From positions 144,001 through 208,000 of the forward strand of contig NC_089825.1 of NCBI RefSeq assembly GCF_035046505.1: a stretch of DNA of 64,000 nt, written 5' to 3'. The stretch comes from Tiliqua scincoides. Lineage: Eukaryota > Chordata > Lepidosauria > Squamata > Scincidae. The translations under genes were made by a program, and so were the position numbers. The number at the start of each line of letters is the position of its first letter. Position 1 is the first letter of the stretch. Under the pieces are notes generated by a model. The model had not been told where the DNA came from and did no database searches. It saw nothing but the letters and a program-made list of their open reading frames with translations. Positions 38,245-49,989 of this stretch are shown one piece after another.

Positions 38245-41200
38245 CTGGAGGGAGGGAGGGTTAGACAATGTTAGCAGGCTTGATCCAGCAGCACAACAAG
38301 GCTAGGGGAATCTGTTATCACTGATTTATGTTCAGGGTGATTTGCAAAGTGAAGAGCCAGATTCCCTGCCCCAAGGAGTTCACAATCTAAAAGACGCAGT
38401 GAGAAGCAGGGAAACAGTGCAAGATGAACAAGTATAAATAGAGGTGTTGTTAAACATGTTCATTTTTTGTGGATTTTGTTTTTCCCGCAAGGAGGAAAAG
38501 TGCAGAAAGTGGTGTTATGTGTTTTTATTTCAATGGCACATTTTTATAAATTATAATCTCTGTTAAGTGTAATAGGCAGGTGATAGAGGTGGTGTAGCAT
38601 CAGCAGATGCAGCCAGTCATTATCCATTCACCCCCCCCCCCAGTCCAACCCATTTTTATATACTTGCAGATTTCGAGTCGGCAAGAGGCTTCACGAAAAG
38701 GGGAGGTTTGGAGAAGGAACTTGGAAGAAACAAGGAAAATGGTACCATGGAGGAGCTATGGAAGACGGTCCAAGGTGGAAAGACTTGGACATCTCGCGCT
38801 TTGGGGCCAATGAAACAAGCCAAGAGGAAACACTGAAAACTGTTCAGAGATGTGGGATTGGACAGAGAAAGTACTGGGAAGGCAGAGGACGGTCCTGGGG
38901 GGGCTTACCTTCCAGGCGGGTGTTTGCTTGCACAAACAGCTTGCGCGCCTCCTTGCGCAGCAGCACGGTGTGGCGCAGGCTCAGGAAGCGCTGGGGTTCC
39001 TCATCCGTCACTGCCGACGCGCGGCCTCCCGCCACGTCTGCCGTTGACTTCAGTACCTTCAAAGTGGACAGCACCTGCTGAGTCACGGGGGGGGGAGAAC
39101 ATGCCCCGTCCCCACCACGTGCCTCCACCCACCACTTCCACCTGCTTCTCAACCAGTGTGCTGACCCTCCCCACGCCACGCAAATCAGTGGCAAAAACAT
39201 GCTCCTGCCTTCTCTCTCGAAGCCAACTGTAGATGTTTCCTCTTGCAAATTTCACAGTTACTACATGCTGCTGTTCTTCCAAGACTACTGGTAGATCAGC
39301 CAGCTAAAGCTTCCTCTTTCTCGCCCTCTGCCTTTCAAATGGAGCCTGCACAGGTGCCATGCCACTCTCTGCCTGGCTCCACTTGGAGCGAAAGGGCACA
39401 GCAACTCAATGGCAGTGCCCAGTGAGTGGATGCCACCAAGCAGAGGAAACAAAAGGAAGCATGGCCACTTGTTTGCTCACCCCTCTTGCCCTCTGGGCTG
39501 TCAAAGGCTGGACAAGCTTCAGACAACTGCCCCCCCCCCCACTTTGCGAGGCAATGCTACAGAAGGGACAGTCCTGGAACGTGCTGGAATCCCTAGCATG
39601 TATGCACTGCTGAAACAGAGACGCCTGCTTTGGCTCAGTCATGTCGTGAGAATGGATGATGGCTGGATCCCAAAGGATCTCCTCTATGGAGAACTCGTGC
39701 AAGGAAAGCGCCCTACAGGTAGACCACAGCTGCCATACAAGGACATCTGCAAGAGGGATCTGAAGGCCTTAGGAGTGGACCTCAACAAGTGGGAAACCCT
39801 GGCCTCTGAGCGGCCCGCTTGGAGGCAGGCCGTGCAGCATGGCCTTTCCCAGTTTGAAGAGACACTTGGCCAACAGTCTGAGGCAAAGAGGCAAAGAAGG
39901 AAGGCCCACAGCCAGGGAGACAGACCAGGGACAGACTGCACTTGCTCCCAGTGTGGAAGGGATTGTCACTCCCGGATTGGCCTTTTCAGCCACACTAGAC
40001 GCTGTTCCAGAACCACCATTCAGAGCGCGATACCATAGTCTTTCGAGACTGAAGGTTGCCAACACATAAAGCTACTGAAGGGGTCTCCAGACCACCCCCA
40101 GAGCACCCCTCTGCATGGATCTTGCTGCTGTCTACCTGCAGCTTGAGGAGGAAGCGCTCCAGAGCTGGCTTCCCCACTGCAACAATCTTGCTGCGGTCCA
40201 GTGAGATGATGGCATCGGGTTTGCCGTCTGCTCCAATAGTGCGTTGCAGCGACACCAGCCCCCCACCAGCCTCCAGCAGCACCCTCAGGATGACAAAGCG
40301 GGCCTGCATGTGAGCCTGGCAGGGGAGGAAGGAACACAAGAAGCTGTTAAGAAGGGAAGACGGAGAGAGATCCTCCAGGGATGCTGGGAATCTTAACTGT
40401 CAAGCATCTAACACAACCCACAAAGTTGCATCTGAACTGTATCGAGACCCATCTCAAGAGCCACCTTTTCCATTGAACCTCTGGCACCAGGCCTTTAGCC
40501 TCTGCTCTCTGCTGCAACTGAGCCCAAGTGCATGAAACTGGAATCACCCCATCTGCTTCCCTGCCTTAGCCTCCTCTTCTCAAAGTTTAACTTCTCAAGT
40601 CAAGTCACAATGTGCTGGTTGACCCACAATCTGAGTGCTGACAGCAGCATTTGCCAAATGGTCAATATCAAGTGCTTGGGGGCTCTTCTTGTTGTTAAAA
40701 TGGTTGTCAGAACTTTAGAGAGGGAAGGCTCTATATCTGAAGGGTCAGGACTCCTCCTTCCACGTCAGACCCTCACCTGGCGCCACGTCCCAGATTCCGG
40801 AGTGTAGAATTCCAGCGCCAGCAGCCCAGCTCGCACCATGTTCAGCCAGTTAATGTAGATCACATCTTCAGCCGCCTCTCCTTCCAGATCAAAGATCCTG
40901 GGGTAGGAGAAAACGATTGCCAAAGGGAAAGAGTGGGAGCAACAAAGCTGGCCCCCACCTTATGTGACACACATTCCCATTTGTAATGTGCTCCATCACC
41001 TTTGTAGCAAGCCAGGCAGGTTAGGGAGCTGTTTGCACCCAAGTCACAGATGGGAAAAACTGAGGCTAAAAGGGACAGAGCGATTTGTCCAAGCAGAGCC
41101 CATGACCAAGACGAGTACCTATGGCAGCCCTCTCAGGCTGAAGTCCAACTCTCTAGCTAGCAAGTTGTGCTGTTTGATATGTTTCCAGCAGCAATACCCA

Positions 41201-44200
41201 GCCGACAAGTTCTGCATCTCCACTGCGGACCAAAAGTCTCTCTTTCTGCCCACCCAATGCCACAAGAGAAAGTCTACAGTACTATTGAAAGGAGGTCCTT
41301 CCTCACAACATCATTCTCGCTTAAAACCTTTTCTCTGAAGCCTTTGGTAACATCTGAATTGCAGAAGGGAGAGAAGATTATCTTTAAAGTATGCGTGACA
41401 CAGTCACATATGTAGCCCTCATGTACCCTCCTTCCATCTCTGTTTCCCTTGTATCAACATCCCAACTGTAAGCCCCTCAGGGCAGAGACTGGCTAGCTCA
41501 TTCTTAAAGTGCCACTCACGCTGAGGGCACTAAAAACAAGAAGTGAAAGAGTGAAGGCCCAACTGGGAAAGCACACACAATTCCTGAACATTTCGTTCCT
41601 TTTCATTCCAGAACTTCATGTCTCCAAACAAACTTGGGAGGTGAGATTTTCTCAGAGGAAAACATCTGGTCTAAAATCTGCTTTACCTGAAATGTCACCA
41701 CCCCTCTTGTGCTTTCACTTACTTGCTCCATCTTCCCCCCCCCCCACCCACCCCACAGGGCACTCACCCCAACACCTCCTTGTTCAGGCAGAGGTACAGC
41801 CCCACACATTCTGCCCGACACTCCTCATAGCTGGATGCAACACTTGAGAACTTGCTGTCCCACGTCTTGCCACCTCGGTACCAACTTCGGATCTGTGGGG
41901 GATAGGAAGGGGTTCAGCACTGGGCAGGCATGCTAAGAAAATGGGCTTAGCTTACACTTCATGCTGAGAATGATGAAGCACACGGTTGATGTAGCCCCAG
42001 AATCTCTTATCAGGGCTGCAGGAATGCGGCACTTAAATTTTAACCCCACGGCTAGGGAGAGAACGAGAAGGGCACAGTCCACATCCTGGGTGGAAATATT
42101 CCAGCAAGCTAAGCAAACCATCCTAATTAATGCTACTCATAAGGAGGAGAATTAGGCTGATGCAGTACATACTATGTCGTACACATAAGGAATCATGGGG
42201 AAGGGACAGAAGGGGGGGGACGGAGGCCACTCACCTCCAAAAGGCCTCCTTTGTTGTGCTGTGCTTTTAAGATTTAACCAAGCAAAGGCAGACTGATTTT
42301 AAGCTCATCTATCCAGCCACATGAGGGCTAGAAACTTGGGCCTTTTTCACTTTTTAAGAGAGAAACCATTTCTGGGATACTGAAGTCAGATACCAGACTC
42401 TGTGCTGGAGAAACACAGACATTCCACTAATATTATGGGGTGCTTGCTGTGCCAGAACAAAGGACTCCTCTCTCCTTTTCCTCTGTCTCCAGTCAGAAAT
42501 AAATTTTCTTTCAGAAGCTTTGCAGGTGCCCAACCTCTTCAACACCCGCACCCTGCCCCTGGCAAAATCCTCACCAGCTCCCCGGTTTCTGGGTTGATCA
42601 CGGCTTCCCGGTCAAAGTTGCAGTTCCCCAGGTCATCCTGCCAGGATCAGATCAAGAGAAGGATAGCTGAGAAAGGACCCTGAAGCAATAGGGAGACACA
42701 TTCCCACTGGGGCAGACCGCAGGCAAGGAGGTCTGGTAAAAAAGCCTCCGCATGGAGCACAACAGAGAAAAGAATTCTAGCTCCAAGTTCCCCCAAACAT
42801 GACTGGATGCACTGATGAGGTCCCCGCAGTACTGATGCACAGAAGCACAAACACACGTGGGTTTGTACAGAATGTGAATTTGCAAAGTCACTTCTTATAA
42901 GGCACGCCTCCCGTGACACTCTCAAGCAAGACGCAGGAGCACAGCCCGTGTGAAGCGCCCACCTGGACGAAAAGCTTTCCACTGCCATGGCCCAAGAGTT
43001 CGTGGAGTCTGACTTGCACCTCAAAGAACGGCCCCTTCCACTTGATGTACAGATCCTGCAACAGACATGCCCCAGCCCACAAATCAGGTTCACGGTTGCA
43101 AGCGTGGCTTCCCCTGACCCGAGCAGACTAACTGGGCTTGCTGGTGCTGGCTGGAGGAAGATGGAAGATGTTCAGGAATACTGGGAGTGGTGCCAGCACC
43201 ACCTATGTCCACACATCCAGGCATGTTTGCATCCTGAAAGTTCTTAAGCAGGGGCACTTCTGCATTAATTACAGCCCTACTCAGACATGTCTGCTCAGAA
43301 GTAAGATGCACTAGGATTTCCTCCCAGGCAGTGGCATAGCTGAGGAGGGGACTGGGGGTGTACAGGGCCCTGGGTACCACGCCTCAAGGGGTGTCATGGT
43401 ACCTTCCCCTGCACCACCACCCCACGGTCACTTGGAGTGGTTGCTGCTGACCGGCTGACTGCTTTTCCATGTTTTTCCCCATGAAAAAGCAGTCAGCTGC
43501 TCACAGTGATGCACAACTGGTCTGAGTAGCCACAACCCAGTCTAACTGCTGGTAATGTCATCACATCACCACAATTACTTCTGGGTCAGGAGCTTTGGGG
43601 GATGACGCCGAGTGTCACAGCTCTGGATGCCAGACAGCCAGTTAAACCAGTGCTCCCACGTAAGGTGATATTGGATCGCACTCTTAATATACAGTATACG
43701 GAAAGGCTGTTTCTAAAAATATTAAACTGAATTCCAGCCAAGATGGCGCAAGCCCACCCCCCAAGTCCCCCCAAACTCCCCCCCCCACCTTGTCCTCCTC
43801 TGCGAGGAAAGTCAGCTTGTCCTTCTGGGTGGAATAACCAACAGCCAGCACGTTGCCCAAGGAGACATTCTTGAAGCCATCTGTCTGGCGGATGTCATCA
43901 TCTGGGGAGGGCAAGAAGGAACAGACACGGCCTGCTGAGTGGGGTCTTGGGGAACAGGGGGGCCAGGAGGAGACAGAAACATCACTCCCGCCCCTCTCTC
44001 CAAATCCATATCAACACCCACAAAATGGCCACACTAACTCAGGCTCCTAGTTCACACAGCTCAGGGTGATGTTCAGCGACTGATAGTGGTTGTCCAGGTT
44101 TGTAGGCAGAGAGGAGTCTTTCTCCAGACACACCCACAAATGCCAGGATCTTCCACAAACAGGGGCAGGCAAAACAAGTCCTCTAACTGCTCCCCTCACA

Positions 44201-47200
44201 TGCGTCCCATGTACAATTTGCAAAGAGCACCAGGAATTGCTAAAGCAACACTTGGGAGCCTAAGAGGAAGGCCACCTGATGTCTACAGCCTCCCGGGCAA
44301 TCTCCCCACATCTCCCGAGCTGGCTGATCAGGCAATCATAGAAGACTAGAGTATTCTACAGGCCCATATGAGTGTCAGCTGCTGCCCCACATCCTGCCTC
44401 CCGAGCTCAGAGCAACGCCCAGCCAGTTGGGAGGGGGAACCTGGGCAAGCAAAGCTGAGCTGCCCACCGGGGCCCCTGCAGTTTGGGATATTGATGCCTG
44501 CAGGAATCCCACTGCCGGCGAAGGTCAAGACATCCAGGGAAGTGAAGTCGGGCTTGAGGAAAGAGTCCTTCTCAAAGGCCCGAGGCCAGGGCAGCTCCTT
44601 CAGAAGGCGCTCCGCGGCCGCCACCAGTCGAGCAAACTTCGCACTCATCGCCTTGTTGACGACAGCCACAAAGCCTGAGAAGGGAGACACAGTTACTGCT
44701 GAGTAACTAACGCCCAGGTCTTCTCCCCCCCCCCCAGTTCCTCTCCATCTTTATACCCTATTGCTGCCTAATTATTTTCTTGCAGCTGGATCTTCATAGC
44801 TTCAGTACTTAACATTTACGCAACGCTTCCTGAGCGCTCACAGAGCAGTACCTTCAAATTCCCCTCGGGAGCCGTAGGGATCGCGGTAACTTTCAATGCA
44901 GCCAATGTAGCTGGGGACAGGAAGAGAAGGAAAGCAAGGGAGTGAGGAAGACAGGCAAACGGCAGGCTCACTACAGAGACCTGCCTCCAACTGAATCATC
45001 TTGCACAGTCTCGGTTCTGGCCGATCCAGAGCTCAGAAGGGTGTCCAGGTGTTTGGCTGGACTGCAGGTATGTTTCTATTTATGGCCCAGGCTGGTATTC
45101 TGTGTGTGAGGATGGATGGAAAGCACATCCAGGCAGGCAGATGGATGGACCGCAAGTGTGTTTGTGTGCCCAATATCTCATTTTGGGCCTGGCCCCACCA
45201 CCCCAGCACGACCCTAGCACTACCCCCCTAAAAATTGTGTCATGATGACTCCCCTCATCCTTTCTCCAATGTCTTTTGGCACCTGCATCCTCCACAGGGT
45301 TGGGGATTCTTCCTTTCCCCCACTCCCCAACACTCCCTATCCTGGGAGTCAAACCTGGGCGAAAGCCAGAAATTCTAACCACCGGGAAAAATTGGATTCC
45401 CTACAATACAGAAGCTCATTCCACTCCTCTTTGTCCAGCCAGTCAATGTTCATAAAAATCCCACAACCTGGATCAATCTGGATTCCCTGGACTGCAGAGA
45501 AAACAACGGAACAGCCCAGAGCAGTGCTTCCCAAACTTTTTAGCACAAGGACCCACTTTTTAGAATGACAATCTATCGTGACCCACTAGACAAAACAAAA
45601 AATCTAAAAATATTTTATGTATTAATAATAATATTAATGAATTAGTAATCAATAATAATTGGGGTGCTGTAGTCCCGAGGCTGCTAGAGGCCTTACATGT
45701 ACTATGCGTGAGTAACATTTGCTAGAGTCTTCCTAGAAATGGAGTTCAAAGCTTTACAGTCATTCCAGGGTACCCGGAGGACTGAACTGGAGAGCAAGAT
45801 GTGCAGTGAGGGACTTCCAGGCCAGACAAAAGGCTGAAATTGGGTTCACACAAGATGCCAATTACTAGAGAAAATCAGAAAACGTGACATTTTAATTTGG
45901 GGGTATGAAGATGACCTCGTACCACAGGTTAGTGCTCTGGCTAAGGATTTTCTTCTGCAAATCGGGCAAGGGTGCTTGCAACTTTTTAAAAAAAGTTTAA
46001 AAACATATTGTGACCCACCAAAAACCAGCTCACAACACACTGGTGGGTCCTGACCCACAGTCTGGAAGGCCCAGAGCCTACCTCTCCACGATAGGACCCT
46101 TGTCGCGAATCCAGCACCGAGAGCCCTCCTTGTGGGCCTTGATGGAGCCGTGTGTGAAGCTGGTGATGTAGTGGGCCAGCATCTCCTCCTGTGTGGGATT
46201 TGCAGCATGTTCCTAGCAGGAGAGGCAAAAGTCTGGAGTCAGGGCATCAGTCCCCAGTGAACACTGTAACTTATGCGCAAGTTTGACTTAGAGCCAGCAT
46301 TGCTGAAATGGTCCGCGGAATGGCACCCTTGAAAAGGCTGCAAACTGAGGAATCCCCAGCCCACCTGTCTGCTGCCCTCTCCAGCCTGCTGCTCCACTGG
46401 GCTAGAAATCTGCCTAAGAAGATACGAGAGCAATGCCCATGCCAATCTAGGCATTGCACAAAACACGAGCAGCCTACAACGACAACCAGGTGATTAGGTC
46501 CTTCCTACACCTGGCCCTCTCTCACCTGGGCTTTCTGCAAGTTCGCCACCACCCTCTCTAGAAGTGAGCTGTAATCGCCTCTCGTCACTGTGAACGTGTG
46601 GCCTTGGAACTCAAAACACTTCAGCTTGGTGGTCATGTCCTCATCGAGGTTGGCGTCTGTGCGAGAAAGCAGACAAATGAGAGGCAGGCAGGTCTTGGGA
46701 GGGGGGAGACACGGCCAACAGGGGGACCACGAATGACTGAAGGATGTTTGCATTTAGATGATACTTAATAAACATACATAGAACATGACAGGCATCTCAA
46801 TGCACTGCGTCGCTAGGGGGTGCGGGCCGCATCAGGTGACGCGCTGGGGGGGTGACACGCCCTGGGGGAGGATGTGCTAACATCACAGGGTTAGGCACTA
46901 CTGCGTCATGCCATACACCCATCTGCAAAATGGGTACAGTACATATTTGCTTCACAGTGTTGTGACAGGCATGCAGAGAGCATACTGAAGAGGCTGGGGA
47001 CATCTGAGTAGCTTCCAAAGGGGCTTACCATCTGAAAGCACAGATGCCAGACGAACCTCATACAACGCCTTGCCGTTCATTTCAGTCTTGAAAAGTCTCG
47101 TGTTGTACGCGCTGATATTCTGGAGAGAGATTTAAGAACAGATAGGTGAGAACTGCAAGCCCTGGGAGAGCCTATACTTAAACTTCACTGTGTGCAAGAT

Positions 47201-47650
47201 ACACACATATTGCCTAGCTGCTGTGCTTGCAACAACTCTGCAAGGCAAGTATTATGCCCATATTGCAGAAGGAAAGACTAAGGCCATAGAAAGATTTCAT
47301 GGCAGAGGAGAGATTTGAAATGGGGAAATCACTGGGAAAATCCCACTGCACAGCCGTCTAGCCAGTGCGCTACAGCAGCTGTACGTGCAGTATGTAACAG
47401 CAGCTATGTAACAGCAGTATGTACAGCAGCTGTACGTGCAGCTCCTAGGCATGGGCAGAGGGCCTTCTGGACACCACTGGATAATCTCAACCAGCCCCGT
47501 CGTATTTGAGCCACCCCAACTCCTCCAGTGATCCACCCAGGAGAGGAGGGCATGAAAGGAGGACGTGCAGAGTACCTGAGAGTCAAGGAAATCTTGGGCC
47601 AGCTTTGCATCTTCCATGGAGCAGTTTGCAGAGAAGTAAGTGGAGAGGCC
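38099..47650 (-). CDS. DPP3: Dipeptidyl peptidase 3, spliced, exons for about 556 C-terminal residues
   Basis: DPP3 is a cytosolic M49-family zinc exopeptidase that removes dipeptides from short peptides such as enkephalins and angiotensins. Fourteen exons with in-phase junctions cover the segment matching human residues from about 168 to the end. The zinc-binding HELLGH (42,963-43,055) and EECRAE (41,768-41,892) motifs are intact, with a stop at 38,099-38,101. The exons sum to 1,671 bases, an exact multiple of three. No exon matching the first ~167 residues was found between 47,651 and 61,000, so the gene is 5'-truncated or its first exons lie elsewhere. Oddities: one donor is GC or a shifted GT, one acceptor is ambiguous, and a five- to seven-residue gap follows GGRA. 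Confidence 0.93.
38909..39056 (-). CDS. DPP3: DPP3 visible exon 13, acceptor uncertain
   Basis: Encodes [33 protein letters not shown] and ANTRLEG. Homology favours the start at 39,056 (acceptor ttgaag). A cagcag acceptor at 39,075 would add six codons (exon start 39,074). Residues corresponding to human LYEGYA after GGRA are absent. Donor gtaagc. Confidence 0.85.
39480..40066 (+). mobile_element. LINE 3' fragment in a DPP3 intron (C2H2-type C-terminus)
   Basis: A 5'-truncated non-LTR element encoding only the end of ORF2: [37 protein letters not shown] and the finger [20 protein letters not shown]. It ends with a terminus reading ACCATAGTCTTTCGAGACTG. The same terminus occurs at 59,466-59,680 and, on the minus strand, in the SINE at 49.5 kb. 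Clade not determined. A poly-C run at about 39,530 marks a local frame change. Confidence 0.8.
40136..40315 (-). CDS. DPP3: DPP3 visible exon 12
   Basis: 60 codons, [19 protein letters not shown] through [18 protein letters not shown] and KLQ. Acceptor tgccag, donor gtagac. Confidence 0.94.
40777..40897 (-). CDS. DPP3: DPP3 visible exon 11
   Basis: Encodes [33 protein letters not shown] and TWRQ. Acceptor ccccag, donor gtgagg. Confidence 0.93.
41768..41892 (-). CDS. DPP3: DPP3 visible exon 10, EECRAE motif
   Basis: Encodes [15 protein letters not shown] and [21 protein letters not shown] supplies the third zinc ligand. Acceptor cccacag, donor gtgagt. Confidence 0.95.
42575..42637 (-). CDS. 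DPP3: DPP3 visible exon 9
   Basis: 21 codons, [20 protein letters not shown] and Leu. Acceptor tggcag, donor gtgagg. Confidence 0.92.
42963..43055 (-). CDS. DPP3: DPP3 visible exon 8, HELLGH zinc motif
   Basis: 31 codons from DLYIKWKGP to KLFVQ. They contain [12 protein letters not shown], the M49 signature supplying two zinc-binding histidines and the catalytic glutamate. Acceptor ttgcag, donor gtgggc. Confidence 0.95.
43789..43901 (-). CDS. DPP3: DPP3 visible exon 7
   Basis: Encodes [20 protein letters not shown] and the KLTFL...EEDK end. Acceptor ccccag, donor gtgggg. Confidence 0.92.
44480..44674 (-). CDS. DPP3: DPP3 visible exon 6, with GC donor or alternative GT donor
   Basis: Encodes [21 protein letters not shown] and [15 protein letters not shown]. 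Homology to the human IPNYDD sequence places the donor at 44,480 with a GC dinucleotide. A GT twelve bases further (exon end 44,468) keeps the phase but would insert Cys-Arg-Gly-Pro. Confidence 0.85.
44852..44910 (-). CDS. DPP3: DPP3 visible exon 5
   Basis: Short exon encoding [19 protein letters not shown]. Acceptor ccccag, donor gtactg. Confidence 0.92.
45522..46070. mobile_element. hAT-like repeat in a DPP3 intron
   Basis: The left end CAGTGCTTCCCAAACTTTTT and the internal 'ggacccactttttagaatg' match the repeat at 37,429. The right part near 46,040-46,070 ('gacccacagtctgg') matches its other end. It looks disrupted by unrelated AT-rich sequence in the middle. Confidence 0.45.
46082..46212 (-). 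CDS. DPP3: DPP3 visible exon 4
   Basis: Encodes [30 protein letters not shown] and DKGPIVE. Acceptor tgctag, donor gtaggc. Confidence 0.92.
46526..46656 (-). CDS. DPP3: DPP3 visible exon 3
   Basis: Encodes [17 protein letters not shown] and [15 protein letters not shown], ending KAQ before gtgaga. Acceptor cgcacag. Confidence 0.93.
47029..47119 (-). CDS. DPP3: DPP3 visible exon 2
   Basis: Encodes [11 protein letters not shown] and [11 protein letters not shown]. Acceptor ctccag, donor gtaagc. Some residues of the human loop after LFK are missing. Confidence 0.92.
47576..47650 (-). CDS. DPP3: DPP3 exon 1 of the visible series
   Basis: 25 codons beginning [16 protein letters not shown] and ending LDSQ. 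Acceptor ctccag, donor gtactc. It starts in phase 0, so an upstream coding exon is expected, but none was found. Confidence 0.92.
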
Positions 47651-49217
47651 CTGGAGGAGAGGAAGAGACCACAGAACACCCATGGTGGACTCGGCCTGCC
47701 GATCACAATCCCTGGGATCAAGGATTTTGTAGCACCCCCTCCACAGCAAAATCAAATTTAATTAAGTGAGTAAAGAAAAAGTGTGTCCCTTATTGGTTAG
47801 GGGTACTATGCTGGGGTGAAGAGGGACGGTTTTTCTCCCCCTGTGAAATGTAAGAGGAGCACCGCTTGCAAAAGTGCCCACACTTGCAGAAAGGGGAGTA
47901 TTCCTTCGAGAGCCAGGCTTTGTTCTCACCAGCAGCTGATGAGGAGTCCCAGGTCTGATCTGAACTGTGCCTTTCTCCTCCAGCTGCAGCTGACAGCCTT
48001 GAGTTCTTGGCCAATCAGTAAGCAGGGATTCTGTGCATGCTCAGAGATGCTCTTTCCACCATGCTTTCATCTCCTCTTTCAAGAGGTTCTGGGGCTGAGC
48101 TGGCCTGACACAACCACGGCTGTGCTGCCCTTGGTGGGAGGGGGCCGTCCCTGGCAGCTCCTCGCACTCCTGTCCTCATCTGGTCCCTGCTCAAAGCGCA
48201 CAAGCTGTGGTCAGCTGCAACTGCAACTTCCTCCTGCATGTCCCTGGCTCTCAGCGAGGAGCATCATGTCAGAATCAGGGTGGTCCCAGGCTTAGCTCTC
48301 TGCTCCGCAAAGGCCCCCTGGGTTTGCCAATGAGGCAAAAGAGCTTAGGCTGGAGTGGTCCCCATGAAAGGAGCGCACCTCAGAAAGGGGAGCCTTTTGC
48401 GGGGGCAGCAGAAGGAAGAGGGAGGAGGGTGGGGGGACACTGGCGTTTCAGTGCCAGAACTCCAACCGCACTGCAGCAGAGCTGACAGCCGTTCACTGCC
48501 ATCCACCCCTTTCCGTGCTCTTTAGTTCAGTGTTGGGGCTTCTTCTGCGTTGAGGTTTGAAGCTGGGAGAGCTCAGTGGCAGCATCTCAAATGTTCATTT
48601 CCAGTGGAGACGCCTGGCATGAAGCCCGGCCTGAGTTCCAGCTGTGCCCACTCACACCAAGAGCCTCTGAGCACACACAGAGTGCTTTTTTCTCCCATCG
48701 ATGGTTGAAGGAACTGTCTTCAGGTCAATAAAATTCCTCCCCATGGCAGGTTGAGCTCTACTCCTCTCACTTTAGAAATTACAGCACTGGGGTGGAGTCA
48801 GCTTGACCCCCACCCATGGTCATGTAGTCACTTCAAGCAGTGCCCCCCCCCAGTCTTTGCATGTGCACCGTGGCCTCCTGTGTCTTGCTCCCTGCTCTTC
48901 TCCCAAACTGAACATGTCTATGCAGACATATTCTCTCTCTGGCATTTCTCCACTTGCCTCCCACAGACCTCGCATGGCAGCCGGTGCCTTCCTCTGGGGT
49001 GCCAGCAGTGCCTCCTGAAGGCCCTCTCTGTCAACAGCATTTTTGCCACCCCCTTTGCATGTGGCATGTCCGTCTTCTGCCAGCTGCTCTCTAGTGTAGG
49101 GTGAGGACGTGGTGGGGCTCATGGCCTGGGCAGGGCATGATACGAATCCCCAGGAGGGCTCCTCAGCGAACAGTGCACACGGAGGCACAAGTCCTGTTTA
49201 TCTGCTGTGCCGCACAG
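47651..49217. other. No gene recognised
   Basis: This is where DPP3 upstream exons would be expected. I found neither the NMGNYKSFGD-type segment nor other N-terminal DPP3 motifs on either strand. Short open stretches have no recognisable product. Confidence 0.55.
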
Positions 49218-49336
49218 ACTGGATGGCCTTTACTTGTGTTGCCATCGTTGTGCTGGTCGTGATATTTGGAATCATATGGTATTGGTGGACAGGTCTAAGA
49301 AAGAAGGACCAAGCCAATGTCACAATTGAAACCAAG
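49218..49336 (+). CDS. Candidate exon encoding a transmembrane segment, gene unknown
   Basis: It is bounded by a cgcacag acceptor and an AAG/gtgggt donor. It encodes 39 residues: WMAFTCVAIVVLVVIFGIIW is strongly hydrophobic and is followed by YWWTGLRKKDQ, which suggests a single-pass membrane segment with a positively charged cytosolic stop-transfer sequence, then NVTIETK. It starts in phase needing one base from an upstream exon. I do not recognise the protein. A possible last exon lies at 49,807. Support is from splice signals and composition only. Confidence 0.45.
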
Positions 49337-49523
49337 GTGGGTAGTGTTGCCAGTTCACAGAAATGGCCCCTTTGCAAAGGTTAATTTCTAGCCATTTCTG
49401 GGACACTATTCAGTCCCACCCCTTTCATTGCTAGGCCCCTCCCTTTCTTGCTTGCCCCGCCTCTTTGAGTTCATAGTCCCACCCACCCCTTTCCATGAAA
49501 TCAGCCCTTGCTGATTGCCTAGG

Positions 49524-49604
49524 GTTGGCAACCTTCAGTCTGGAAAGACTCTGGTATAAGCCTACAGCACCTGGTATTCCCAGGCGGTTTCCCATCCTAG
49601 TACA
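49524..49604 (-). mobile_element. 5S rRNA-derived SINE fragment with LINE-type tail
   Basis: On the minus strand, a head matching the 3' part of 5S rRNA (GGATGGGAAACCGCCTGGGA, ending GGTGCTGTAGGC) is followed by a tail resembling ACCATAGTCTTTCGAGACTG and GAAGGTTGCCAA. The tail equals the 3' end of the LINE fragments at 40.0 and 59.65 kb. 5S-headed SINEs are known from squamates. The 5' half of the head is missing. Confidence 0.75.
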
Positions 49605-49806
49605 GAAATTAAGACAACCTTCTGCTGGCCATTGAAATTCTGAGCTGGTCAGTAATGCGCCCATTCAGAAGGGTGGGGTTTCCCCTTCCCAGGGACTCAA
49701 AGTTATTCAAAATACATTTCAAAGGGTTAGTAGAAATTCTGCACTAATTACTACAAGCTTGCCTCTTTAAGCGACGGTATTCCTGACCACCTCTCCTCCA
49801 TTTCAG

Positions 49807-49896
49807 CAGGGAGAGACACCTGAGAAACTTCGACAGCAAGCCTTTTCGCAGGCGAAGGCGCTATTAGAACACCTGACATTTCTTCGGCGCTACTAG
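49807..49896 (+). CDS. Candidate terminal exon following the transmembrane exon
   Basis: A pyrimidine-rich ttcagcag acceptor (two possible AGs, start 49,807 or 49,810) precedes 29 codons in the phase left by the exon ending at 49,336: QGETPEKLRQQAF, QAKALLEHLTFLRRY, then TAG at 49,894. The segment is amphipathic and helix-prone. Not recognised. Confidence 0.4.
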   Translation, partial: QGETPEKLRQQAFSQAKALLEHLTFLRRY

Positions 49897-49989
49897 ATCA
49901 AAGTGGCCTTGAGCCACCAGAAATGCAAAGTGCCGAAATGTGTGCAGGCAATGGAGGTACTGATATTTGAACACTTTTACGGTATGTTT

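Noticed and set aside
38844-39248. Continuous 134-codon minus-strand frame as a separate gene
   Set aside because: Its middle is DPP3 exon 13; the ends are intron sequence.
49559-49604. Functional 5S rRNA gene on the minus strand
   Set aside because: Only the 3' part is present, with substitutions, and a LINE-like tail follows; it is a SINE.
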